From NCBI GenBank assembly GCA_027577595.1, contig JANBRJ010000021.1:124001-188000 (forward strand): a stretch of DNA of 64,000 nt. The letters run 5' to 3'. The first letter of the stretch is position 1. Every line of letters begins with the position of its first letter. This stretch comes from Coemansia sp. RSA 487 (taxonomy: Eukaryota > Kickxellomycota > Kickxellomycetes > Kickxellales > Kickxellaceae). A program made the translations under genes and the position numbers. Below, one piece after another: positions 1-9,654 of this stretch. Under the pieces are notes generated by a model. The model was not told the origin of the DNA. It did not search any database and saw only the letters and a program-made list of their open reading frames with translations.

Positions 1-721
1 TCATGACCCAAGAAATGTCGGATTACAAAACGCATTAAACCACTTCCTAAGTTTGGCTTTAAGATGAGGCAGTAAACCTCAGCGGCTGCTTATTACAGGC
101 CTGTAAAAGGAGCTCTTTTCATCCACAGGCATTGAGATGGGCACATTTTTTGGTAGAGATAGTGTTGTTTACATTTACCGATGTGGGGAGACACCCTCTT
201 TTGGTCCCTTTGTGTCCCCGTTTTTTTTTACAGCAACCAGCAAAACCCTCCTCCTCGCTCTCCTTTAACGCGTTACCAATATCGCTCACCTTCAAAATTT
301 CTATAAAAAAATTTAGAGAATGTAAATGTGGTTTGTGGGGGGACCAGTAGCCAGACGGCGGATGTTTGCTTGGTCAAGCTCAAAAAGCGACAAAAAAAAG
401 GAGAATGTTCTCCACAATTCCGTATCGCCAGTAATCAAAGCAGCAAACATGGAAGAGGTAAAGAATGCATTCTTTCAAATACAATATTGGGTGTTTTCTA
501 GCTTGAGCCGTCGACAGCACATACGATCCGTCTAAATATGTGCACGTTGTTCTGTTGGCAGAGCTCCTTACGCTTTCCTTCCTGTTGTCTATAATTCGTA
601 TATTTGTATTAAATAGCCAACGTCAAAAGCGTGTTCTTATTATTCTCAAAAAGCGCTCTTTCTAACATCTACGCATCTATTTGTTGTATTTTCTCATATT
701 TCTAGCAAACTATACGCACCA
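1..721. other. Upstream non-coding region of the GH20 gene
   Basis: No open frame here resembles a protein; the two short frames (132-350 and 326-535) are compositionally random. The last 100 bases are T-rich and end with a TTTCTAG just before the GH20 start codon, so a 5'-leader intron is possible, but no matching donor could be fixed. The region presumably holds the promoter and leader of the gene at 722. Confidence 0.5.
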
Positions 722-2392
722 ATGTGGCTGACATCCTTTGCAGCTGTGTTGCCAACGGCTGCTATATTCGTAGCTTTCTCGGTGCAAAGCGCGTGCGCTC
801 TGTGGCCAGTTCCTGCCCTCTACGACGAGGGAAAGATCTCAGTCGAGATCAAGCGCAGCGACTTTATGATAAAGTCCAATGTGACATCCAGCTCTGTCAT
901 CAATGCCTCGATCGAGCGCTACCAGTACCTTTTAGAGCACGAGTACTTTGAATCGCCGTACGACTTTAACGAAGGGGCGCTAAAGACATCCGGGTATCTC
1001 TACGCGCTGGAGGTAAACGTACAAAGCGCCCAGGACGTGTACGACATCACAACAGACGAGTCGTACACACTTGACGTGCCCGTCGAGGGGAAAGCAGTGA
1101 TCAACGCAGCAACGCCGTTTGGTGCTGTCCGCGGCCTCGAGACATTCTCGCAGCTCGTCAGCGCAAACACCGGGAGGAAGATCGTTAAGAATGCTCCTGT
1201 AAAGATCAAGGATGCGCCAAAGTTCGCCCACCGTGGCATCCTGCTCGACACGTCGCGCAACTTTTACAACATCGACTCGATTCTGCGCACGCTCGATGCA
1301 ATGGCGTACAACAAACTCAATGTTCTGCATTGGCACATCACAGATGCGTTCTCGTGGCCAATCGAGTCCAAGGTGCATCCCGAGCTCACCGAAAAGGGCG
1401 CCTACTCCAACGAGATGCGCTACTCGTACGAGGACGTGAAGAAGATCATCAACTACGCCAAGAACAGAGCCATCCGCGTTATGCCCGAATTCGACACCCC
1501 CGGCCACACCTTTGTCGTTGGCGAAGCGCATCCCGAGATCATGAGCTGCTTGAACAAACAGCCCAACTGGGACAAGTTCACCGTCGAGCCTCCCAGCGGC
1601 CAGCTTAACATCGCCGACCCCCGCGCTATTTCCTTTGCCTTCGACATCATCTCCGAGTACAGTCGCCTGTTTGTCGACCTGGGCTTCCACCTGGGCGGCG
1701 GCTCGCTCAACCTGGACTGCTGGAAGGAAGACCCCGTCGTAGAGCTCTACGTGCGCGACCACCCTGGAGAAAGTGTCGAGTCGCTTTTGACCGGCTGGTA
1801 CACGCAGATGACAGGCAAGCTGGACGAGATGGGCAAAATCCCGTTCTTGTGGGAGGAGTCTGTGCTCAACTTCAACTTTACAGCCAAAAACACAACAATC
1901 CTGCAAGCGTGGGTCAACGAGGACTCCGTCAGCAAGCTGGTCGACAAGGGGTTCCGCGTTATTGCATCGCCGTGGAACAGATACTATCTTGACTGCGGAC
2001 ATGCCTCGTGGCTGTCAAACTTTGAGGGCTCGTCGTGGTGTGACCCGTACAAAGGCTGGCAGCAGATCTACAGCTACAACCCGCTTACCAATATCACCGA
2101 CCCAGAAAAGCAAAAGCTGGTTGTTGGAGGCGAAGTCGCTCTATGGTCCGCGCAGTCCGATGAAACTACCGTCGATCGCTACCTGTGGCCACGCGCCTCC
2201 GCCTTTGCCGAAATTATGTGGTCTGGTAACATTGACTCTGCAACGAACGCAACTAGGGAGGCTGGCAAGGTTGCGCCGCGTCTGACCGACCACAGATTCC
2301 GTATGGTGACTCGTGGAATTATGGCCACGCCGCTCCAGCCGCTGTGGTGCGTACGCCATCCAGAAGCCTGTCTCCATCCTTCTGTTCAGTAG
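722..2392 (+). CDS. GH20 beta-N-acetylhexosaminidase homologue lacking the catalytic Asp-Glu pair
   Basis: The protein has 556 aa in a single exon. A hydrophobic N-terminus (about residues 1-27) looks like a signal peptide, so it is probably secreted or lumenal. A hexosaminidase N-terminal domain is followed by the GH20 barrel. Family signatures are clear: GILLDTSRN (with the substrate Arg just before), LHWHITD, EFDTPGHT, an aromatic YYLD, and LWPRASAFAE near the end. In active members the signature HxGGDEV supplies the catalytic pair; here residues 323-329 read HLGGGSL, so Asp is Gly327 and Glu is Ser328. The usual WSEQ/WGE glutamate is also replaced (WSAQ, Ala477). Family members hydrolyse terminal GlcNAc from chitin or N-glycans; this copy is predicted to be catalytically dead or strongly altered, perhaps a sugar-binding protein. 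The frame is otherwise intact and the length normal, so a frameshift artefact is unlikely. The start lies at the only good signal-peptide Met. Confidence 0.93.
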   Translation: MWLTSFAAVLPTAAIFVAFSVQSACALWPVPALYDEGKISVEIKRSDFMIKSNVTSSSVINASIERYQYLLEHEYFESPYDFNEGALKTSGYLYALEVNVQSAQDVYDITTDESYTLDVPVEGKAVINAATPFGAVRGLETFSQLVSANTGRKIVKNAPVKIKDAPKFAHRGILLDTSRNFYNIDSILRTLDAMAYNKLNVLHWHITDAFSWPIESKVHPELTEKGAYSNEMRYSYEDVKKIINYAKNRAIRVMPEFDTPGHTFVVGEAHPEIMSCLNKQPNWDKFTVEPPSGQLNIADPRAISFAFDIISEYSRLFVDLGFHLGGGSLNLDCWKEDPVVELYVRDHPGESVESLLTGWYTQMTGKLDEMGKIPFLWEESVLNFNFTAKNTTILQAWVNEDSVSKLVDKGFRVIASPWNRYYLDCGHASWLSNFEGSSWCDPYKGWQQIYSYNPLTNITDPEKQKLVVGGEVALWSAQSDETTVDRYLWPRASAFAEIMWSGNIDSATNATREAGKVAPRLTDHRFRMVTRGIMATPLQPLWCVRHPEACLHPSVQ

Positions 2393-3745
2393 CTCGACAT
2401 AACAATGTCAGAACATGGGACTAATTTTACTTTAAACATTTTCCTACTTTCAATCCATTTTCCGTTAATATTCAAGAAGGCTAGTGCCATATCTTTTTAT
2501 TGGGGGTTGTGTAGTAAATACAGCCCTCCCAGACTGTATTTGGGTTTTGACAAATTTTGGATCAGGAGATAATGAGTATAAAAAATTCCATGCAATAAAA
2601 TGGTAGAAATAACTTTCTAAATCGACCACCAAGCGTCAGTGTATCTGATACCTATATGAATGGGTGTGAATCCCAGCTTAGCTATTGCTCCATCAATGCG
2701 TACGACAGGGTGGGTGCGTTACTCCTAACTGTATGTATCCTGCCCATTATCTGGCTGTCATCGCACCCTCCACATCAGCGTGCGGGTGCTTTCGCTGTTG
2801 TTAGGCAGCGGTAAGGTGATGGCATCTAGAGAACTTGGGCCCTACGATGTAAGTGCTCTGTTGTTGTTCGCTGCGTTCATTGCAGTTGCTACTAAACAGT
2901 GTTTGCCGTTGTTTCTTTGTGTTTCTGGTTGATTGTTGTTATCTCAGTTTAGTTCCAAGAATGGCCATCAGAAACATTGATGCGTGGCTCTGTAACAGGA
3001 ACATGATTTTTCTGCCTTTTTTCATTTTTCAATTAACCATGCTGCTTTCAAACATACGGTTATTCGGATCCTATTAAAAATAGCATGTTTAAAAGCAATT
3101 GGTAATGACGTAGATGCCGCAGCATCCTTGTGGTGCGGGGAAGTTAGTTGTCGGGCAAGCTGGGTAAATTTATTAAATTTGTCGGCATATACGACACACA
3201 CATCAAATGTCCTATTTGCGGGGGAAGGGAGATATAAGCGAAGAGAATGAATGTTTTTACAAGTCAAAGAAAAGTCCTGAACAGCGTATGCTTTTAATAT
3301 CCAGGCCACATGCGTGCATGCTCTTACAATCAATAGTTGCTAGTAGCTGAATTTGTTACCTCGTGGGCGATTTTTCTCTTTAAATAACTTTCCTGGTTTC
3401 GCCTTATATGCAATACAGTCTGCTCAATGTTCGTGGTTACTATCTTTTCTTTTTTGTTCCCTGTCTCTGTCAAAATAATATATATTATATTTGCATGTTC
3501 CTTTATCATTTACTCCAAAATACCCTGTTGTTCTCATATTTTAGTACTCGTTTTATTCAAGGCATTCTCTAGGTAAGACTATAGATCTGTTACTTCAGCT
3601 TGGTCATATTGGTCGCATGTATAATTGCAATGCAATTCTAATTACTAAAATTCAAAATATTTTCTAATCATGCTGTTTTACGTGTGTAGTTTTTCTTGCA
3701 TTGCATCTCGGATTATATCTGGGAATTGCACGGGCGCTAGAAAAT
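2393..3745. other. Intergenic region, GH20 to PH-domain gene
   Basis: No convincing gene. There is an AATAAA at about 2594-2599 that could serve GH20 polyadenylation. A less AT-rich island at about 2690-2850 contains a GGGTGCG/CGCACCC inverted pair but no recognisable RNA family. The rest is AT-rich and probably holds the promoter of the downstream gene. Confidence 0.4.
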
Positions 3746-6700
3746 ATGTCTGTAGGCCAGAGCTACTCGTCCGAGTGTGCTGTCGGATATCTGCAAAGAA
3801 AAGGCAGGTTCTACAGCTGGAAAAAGGCTTTGTTTGTTCTCTGCGAGCACGGCCTGATCCAATTGTCGGTGGAACAACATCATGGCCATCCAAAGTCTGC
3901 TATGCCGGCTAAAATCCCGGTTCCAAATCACCAAATTGGAGACACTAGCGACGTCAATTTCAAGAATATTGCCAATTTAAAGCAGAAGCAATGCATTGCA
4001 CTTCACCAGTTATGCCAAATGGTCAGCCAAGGGCAACGGGAGATTGTTATAACCCTGCTTGACTCGTCTACTTTTGTACTGCGCGCCCAGTCTTCCGATG
4101 ATCGTGAATGCTGGCTTGCTGCTATTCGCTCTGCTGTTTCCGCTGCTGCTGCCGCCGGATATGCCGCCGAATATCCAGACCACGATGATGCGTATTCTGT
4201 CGTAGATGAACATCTAGATTATCCAAACGACGCCCCGCGCATTCCACTTGCTGATGCCACTACTCTAAAAACCGACACTCCGCGCATTTTTGACCTGAAC
4301 CTGTCAATCGGCTCGGTTGGCCTTTCCCTGGCTCAATCAAACGCAAATGCACAAGAGCCGTCTCCCATCGCTATTTGTGCGGTCGAGCAAGATGAAGGTA
4401 GCGTTAGCGTGGCCAAAGACGACAATCCCATGGGCTGGCTTCCATCAACGGCTAGTCTGCCGCGCTTTGGCAATAAGCAAAGCACTTCAAGTCTTCCTCG
4501 AGAAAACGCCTCCACAAACCCTGCCAACCATTTTTCTGCCTCGCAAAATAACGACAGCCATGATTTTGGACAGAGCATCGTCCATATCGCACATAACACT
4601 GGTAGCGTGGACGTTGACGCATTGTTTGACGACGGCAACAGCGAGATCGGCGGGTCGACTTCCTCCGGTGAGCTGCCTCTAGCAGTGATAGCCTCGAGAA
4701 CCGCAGAGCTACATCGGGCTAAGCAGGCGGCCTGCTCTGCTCTGCTAAAAACGTCAAATATGCAGCTTCCAGCATTGAAGTCGTACATCGAGCCACCAAC
4801 CATTGCCGATGGCTCATCGAGCTTCAACGGCATGTTTGACACATTGCTCTACACACAGGACATTAGTTCATCTGAGGAAAAGCATGCTGATTTCAATACG
4901 GACATATCCTTCTCTCGGCTGCATCTGGATTCAAGCGCGACAGAGATGCCTGCTAGCCCGAGAGAATCAACGTATTCCCGGCCTGACGCCTACAAGGAAC
5001 CACCCATTCAAATTCCAAGCACCATTATTCACCCCGACATCCCTGAGAACGCAAGCGACATGAATTCATCAAAATATGTTGAGCGTGCTCCATCTACTAC
5101 CACTCAGCAACAACCCAGCACTTTGGAGAAGGAGCCCGACACTAATGGCTCAATGGCCCTTTTGAACACATCGATTGCAGACTTTGCTGGTTCATTGTTC
5201 GATGGAATTTGTCTTGGTAACCTGTCATCTACTATTGTCGATAGCACAACCAAGCCACCCAGTCCACAGCAAACCAGCTCTAAAACCCCTCAAGCGCCGT
5301 CGTATCAGACACCGCTGACCCTGGAAGATGCTGCACCAAACAACCTTCTCGGCCAAGCTTCGGCTGCAGATCTCGATAGCCCTCGGGAAGAAAATTCGGC
5401 CGCAAGGCTGCTAAACTCTCCAGGTCGTTCTCAGTTAGGTAACCACATTCGTGTGGCTGGGAGAAGGAGCGTTATGACCATATACGGCGGGTTAGGTGTA
5501 AGCGCTCAGCAGCAAAAGCAAAAGCACGCGGGTCCTTCGGGAATACAAATGTCGATGCTTGCCAAGTACAGCGACTCGCTGAATGCCTCGCGTGCGCTGC
5601 TATCATCTGGACTGCGCAACAATAAAGGGACATCTGCGTATGCCTGGGGATCCAGAGCCGATTTCTCTGGCAGTGTCCATCACGCTGAACGCCCAGCAAC
5701 CATTGTTCAGTATGAGCCCAAAGAGCCCAAGGATACTGGCGTGCGCAAGGTTGTGCGTGGCCAATTTGCAAAGGAGCTGATTCAAAAGGAGGCTGAGCGT
5801 AGACCAGCAGTGCGTCGGATTCGCCAAGTCAAGAGCGAAACCAAGGTCCCACCACTAAAGTCGATTCGCCTGAGGCTCGATGGATCCATTGTTGGCAGCA
5901 CCAGCGGGAAGAATGCTGGTCTTGCAGCTATCAATAACTCATCGCGCGATACGACTGGTCGCGGGCTACGTAGCATGGCCAAGGAAGGCAAGACCAGCGG
6001 TGTTTCTGGTCAAGGCACCGGTCCTTCTGCCGTCTCCAAATCGTGCGTGGGCGGATCAAACGCGGCTGTAAATGCCAATGTCAACGAAAGCAACGCGCAG
6101 ACAGGTGGCACTGGTGCCTTTGACGGGTTTAACGCTATTAGAGAACGACTCAAGGCTGCGGATGAGAAGAAAAGGCTACAGCACCAAGCACAGATGCTTG
6201 ACAACGAAGGCGTCGACAACGTGCGCATCGGAGATCTTATGCAGACGCGACAAGACACTCCCTTGGCGGTTCAGCTCGAGGAGAAGCGCAGGATGCAAGA
6301 GGCAAAACGTCTAGCATTGTTCAGTCAGCAGCTTGAGCACCAGAAGAGGCAGATGGAGCTCCAGCGCCTCAACGCTGAGCAGCAGCAACAGTACCAAGAG
6401 TTCAAGCGCCAAAGCCTTTGCCCTCCCACGGGCGGGCCAGGTGCACTGTCCCAGCATGCGTCGCAGGCTGGTTGGGCTGGATACGATAACGGCGCATATG
6501 GCGGAACCGACAGCTACACAAATCAGTGGGTGCAGAATCAAAACCTCCATATGGCTAGCTCCATGCCATCGCCGTATGCGCAGAGCATGCGCCTACAGAG
6601 CCAAGGAACATCGCGCTCCGTTTCAAACACAGGATTCAGACCGACTTCGTATATGAGTGCGGCGGCTGCTGGCGGCGGCAGCGGCGCTGGCTACATGCAC

Positions 6701-7750
6701 GACTTTTCGGCAGGAAACATGGCATACCCAGACACCCCGGCAATGGTTTACGATCCAGTTCATCATCCATGGCAGCACCAGCAGCAGCATTACTTTATGT
6801 ATGGAAATGCCTCTGGAAGACCAGTTAGCCAATATACACAAACCGTTGCGCCCAATCCAAGACCTGCAAATAGTCCAGCCGAACATACGCCCGCAAAAAA
6901 CATGTCCACCAGCAAAAAGCGGCAGCCAGGAGCAGCATTCGTCAAGCATGGGCGGTCTGCTTCTGCGGGTGCAAAATCGGATTGCTCAAATGGAAGCACT
7001 GAGTCCTGGCAAAGCGACATCGGCCGCGGTGCGCACTCATCCATTCATGCAAACACTGAGCCTGCTTACGAAGGGTCTGTTTATGTCATATCTCCCATAC
7101 CTAACGCTGCAGATACAGGTGCCAACGGCAACCTGACTTCTACTGCGAGAAGGGCTCATTCCTATGGACAAGCAGAGCACCGCCGCCGCCTCATGGCAAA
7201 GAGAGTAAGCGATGTGCTCTCCAGACCAAGAGCAACGGACGCCGGCAGCACCGTGCCTCCTGTTCCTCCGCTCCCACATAACCTTCAACAAGGCGGCCAC
7301 CATCTACAGGCGCAACAGCACTACTCCCAGCAACAGCACTATTCGCCCTATCAAATGGCTGGCGGAGGATGGAACGCACAAAACCAGATGTTTATGAGCA
7401 ACCAGCAGAGAATGTACGCCGAGATGCAGACCCTATCGAGAAAGCGCAACGAAATGTCTACCGACACACCCTCGCTTCTCCAGCAGCTTGACCATGCTAG
7501 AGTACTTGGTGTTTTACCAAACCGCCACCAGGAAAAGGCAGCATATACCAAAGGTGCTTACCAGAACTACAACGTGTCGCATTTGATGCGGGATGGCACA
7601 AGCACTAATATGCAGTACCTTGGTGATGGAAACACGCTGCTCATTGACCAGGCTTATGAGGCAGAGAAGAGCCGTACCGCTTTGCTGAAAAAGATTAGCC
7701 ATACCTACAAGGGCATTGGCGGGGAGACAGGGCCAGCGCCAGTGTTTTAG
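3746..7750 (+). CDS. PH-domain protein with a long disordered body
   Basis: From the Met at 3746 the protein has 1334 aa. An upstream in-frame Met at 3701 would add 15 residues that lie outside the domain, so 3746 is preferred. Residues about 10-140 look like a pleckstrin-homology fold: VGYLQRKGRFYSWKKALFVL begins it, a basic spacer follows, then VITLLDSSTFVLRAQSSDDRECWLAAI with the typical C-terminal Trp helix. The domain suggests phosphoinositide or protein binding at a membrane. The following 700 residues are Ser/Thr/Asn-rich and probably disordered. Around residues 795-910 a Gln/Glu/Lys-rich stretch predicts a coiled coil. After a Gly/Gln-rich region, the last 110 residues become well mixed and charged again (MSTDTPSLLQQLDHARVLG... 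to the C-terminus) and may form a second conserved module. No catalytic domain is visible and I do not recognise a named orthologue. Confidence 0.8.
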   Translation: MSVGQSYSSECAVGYLQRKGRFYSWKKALFVLCEHGLIQLSVEQHHGHPKSAMPAKIPVPNHQIGDTSDVNFKNIANLKQKQCIALHQLCQMVSQGQREIVITLLDSSTFVLRAQSSDDRECWLAAIRSAVSAAAAAGYAAEYPDHDDAYSVVDEHLDYPNDAPRIPLADATTLKTDTPRIFDLNLSIGSVGLSLAQSNANAQEPSPIAICAVEQDEGSVSVAKDDNPMGWLPSTASLPRFGNKQSTSSLPRENASTNPANHFSASQNNDSHDFGQSIVHIAHNTGSVDVDALFDDGNSEIGGSTSSGELPLAVIASRTAELHRAKQAACSALLKTSNMQLPALKSYIEPPTIADGSSSFNGMFDTLLYTQDISSSEEKHADFNTDISFSRLHLDSSATEMPASPRESTYSRPDAYKEPPIQIPSTIIHPDIPENASDMNSSKYVERAPSTTTQQQPSTLEKEPDTNGSMALLNTSIADFAGSLFDGICLGNLSSTIVDSTTKPPSPQQTSSKTPQAPSYQTPLTLEDAAPNNLLGQASAADLDSPREENSAARLLNSPGRSQLGNHIRVAGRRSVMTIYGGLGVSAQQQKQKHAGPSGIQMSMLAKYSDSLNASRALLSSGLRNNKGTSAYAWGSRADFSGSVHHAERPATIVQYEPKEPKDTGVRKVVRGQFAKELIQKEAERRPAVRRIRQVKSETKVPPLKSIRLRLDGSIVGSTSGKNAGLAAINNSSRDTTGRGLRSMAKEGKTSGVSGQGTGPSAVSKSCVGGSNAAVNANVNESNAQTGGTGAFDGFNAIRERLKAADEKKRLQHQAQMLDNEGVDNVRIGDLMQTRQDTPLAVQLEEKRRMQEAKRLALFSQQLEHQKRQMELQRLNAEQQQQYQEFKRQSLCPPTGGPGALSQHASQAGWAGYDNGAYGGTDSYTNQWVQNQNLHMASSMPSPYAQSMRLQSQGTSRSVSNTGFRPTSYMSAAAAGGGSGAGYMHDFSAGNMAYPDTPAMVYDPVHHPWQHQQQHYFMYGNASGRPVSQYTQTVAPNPRPANSPAEHTPAKNMSTSKKRQPGAAFVKHGRSASAGAKSDCSNGSTESWQSDIGRGAHSSIHANTEPAYEGSVYVISPIPNAADTGANGNLTSTARRAHSYGQAEHRRRLMAKRVSDVLSRPRATDAGSTVPPVPPLPHNLQQGGHHLQAQQHYSQQQHYSPYQMAGGGWNAQNQMFMSNQQRMYAEMQTLSRKRNEMSTDTPSLLQQLDHARVLGVLPNRHQEKAAYTKGAYQNYNVSHLMRDGTSTNMQYLGDGNTLLIDQAYEAEKSRTALLKKISHTYKGIGGETGPAPVF

Positions 7751-9654
7751 CATTGCATTAACCACTTAGCTTTTTCCTTCCCATAGACTGTTACCGTATT
7801 TTCTTTTGATGTTATTTCAAACGTAATATAAAAAAGTATTGTGTTTAATTCGCAACAGCTGATAATTGTAACTGGTGTGGTTGTAGACCTAGTAGAGTTT
7901 TGACATACCTTTGCGGATATCATCTATACATCGCCAACTTTGAATCCAAAAAGCACGGATAGTCCCTACACTATTTGGGAGAAAAGGAGGTTTATAAAAG
8001 ACAAGGGTTGGCAATGTAGATTTTTGGTGATATGCGAGAGTCGAGTGCTTTCCGCTGTTTGCGAGAGTTTGTCAAGCAGATAGACTTCAAACCCGAGTTT
8101 CGTTAGCATCTGCCACATCCCGACGCCGCGAATAGGTTCATGGTGACGCACCATTTCAGCCGACCAGCTGCCTATAACCAACACAGGTGCAAATTATGGT
8201 GCAACGGTTGGCCTTTCTTTCAATACTTAGTAGTGCAAGTCCTAAAATTAGTGCAGGACTCGGATAATACAGGGCAAACAGCAGCATGCACATGAATCTA
8301 CTTTGGAATATATGGAAATGTTTATCTTTTTTGTTTGCACTGTCAACTTTATTACAGAACATGCCTTTTTTACTTTCACTGATCATTTTTGAATACCATC
8401 TTTAAAGGCATGTTCTGTAATACAGCTTACATTGCAGACAAATGTCTCCAAAGCATCCCATCACTCTGGCTTTCAACAGGCAGCCCTCAGAGGAAGTTTG
8501 ATAGCCCACGTCTTCTTCATCCAGGAATAAAATAAATAGAAAAAGGTCAAAAATTGATATAAATGGCTATAATTTGAGTATTTATATATAGAAAATGACA
8601 TGTAAAATGAGAAACAGGATGAAAAAGTTTTACTTGTTCTGTTGATATGTGTAAACAAATGTTTACAAGTAATTGGCTCTCTCTTCTAAAGTTTTACAGA
8701 ATGAAAAATGGATGCCAATCGCTGAAAAAATTCACAAAACATGCAAAAAATTTTTGTAATATTGACTTGGGTCAGCAGCTATTTGGATTGACTCAAAAAG
8801 GCAACACTAAGCTGTATTTTTATCTGTACTTTCAGCAACATCTTTTTATCGATGATGGCTATTAAATAATTGTACATTTATTTATTATTGTAAAAATTAT
8901 AAACTTTTTATTTGAATCGTTTACCTATTATTTTGTATCTGACAAATGCGGAATACGCATATTATCTGTTGTGTGCGGGTATCAGCTTTTTGTCCATAGT
9001 CGCGATGATTTTATTTAGGAAATATTTCTTTTTCTTCTCTTTCTCTGATTGTATTTTTTATTGCAACACCTATACATCAAAGGGAAGTAGGTACAGCATG
9101 GCGGGGGCACGAATGCCCTCAACAAACACACATTCCTTCTCAGCAATTTCTCTTTTTCGTTTTTAACTGTTATCAACACTGTTTGTTTTCTCTCCTGTAA
9201 TCATCTTCTATTATCTTTTCTAAAGCTAGTGCATTCTTCCCTTCTTCCTGTTAACCAATATTTGCTTGCTATCTTATTGTACTGTCGCTAGCATCTTTTA
9301 TGTGTGCTCGTTTCCTGTCGCTATTTTCTTTGATCTTTCCATGCCGTTTTTATTTTGTAAGTTGTTAAATATTAGTTCATTCTCTCTAGTTCCTTTTATT
9401 ATATAAAACAAAGGACAACAATACATACTTGCTGTCTCTGCAAATGTTACAAGTTTATCGTAGCTTTGTGTCGTGCTACGAGTGAAAGAAATAATAAATA
9501 TATTGAAAGTAAAAACATTGGCTCCCTACTGCTATAAATTAATTGACAACTGATCAAAAATTTCAATATAAGTATCATATAAAGTGCTGGATCTGGGGAT
9601 AATAAATGATTAAAAACTTATGTACAAAGGCGGTATGAACCATCCGCAGCTACA
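7751..9654. other. AT-rich spacer between convergent genes
   Basis: About 1.9 kb separates the stop codons of the PH-domain gene and haspin. It is AT-rich and low in complexity with only short random frames. It contains a perfect 19-bp inverted repeat (listed separately). No gene, tRNA or recognisable transposon ends were seen. Confidence 0.5.
8350..8422. repeat. Perfect 19-bp inverted repeat with 35-nt spacer
   Basis: Bases 8350-8368 (TATTACAGAACATGCCTTT) are the exact reverse complement of 8404-8422, with 35 bases between. A single-stranded copy would form a 19-bp hairpin. It lies in the AT-rich spacer between convergent genes. It could be a small hairpin element, the termini of a very short relic, or a 3'-end/regulatory structure; nothing else identifies it. 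Confidence 0.8.

Noticed and set aside
980-2002. Long open frame (340 codons) antisense to the GH20 gene
   Set aside because: It is a shadow of the GC-biased GH20 codons on the opposite strand; the sense frame has clear family motifs and the antisense one has none.
2636-2700. Possible tRNA near GTGTGAATCCC
   Set aside because: A four-base T stem can be drawn, but there is no acceptor stem and too little room for an anticodon arm.
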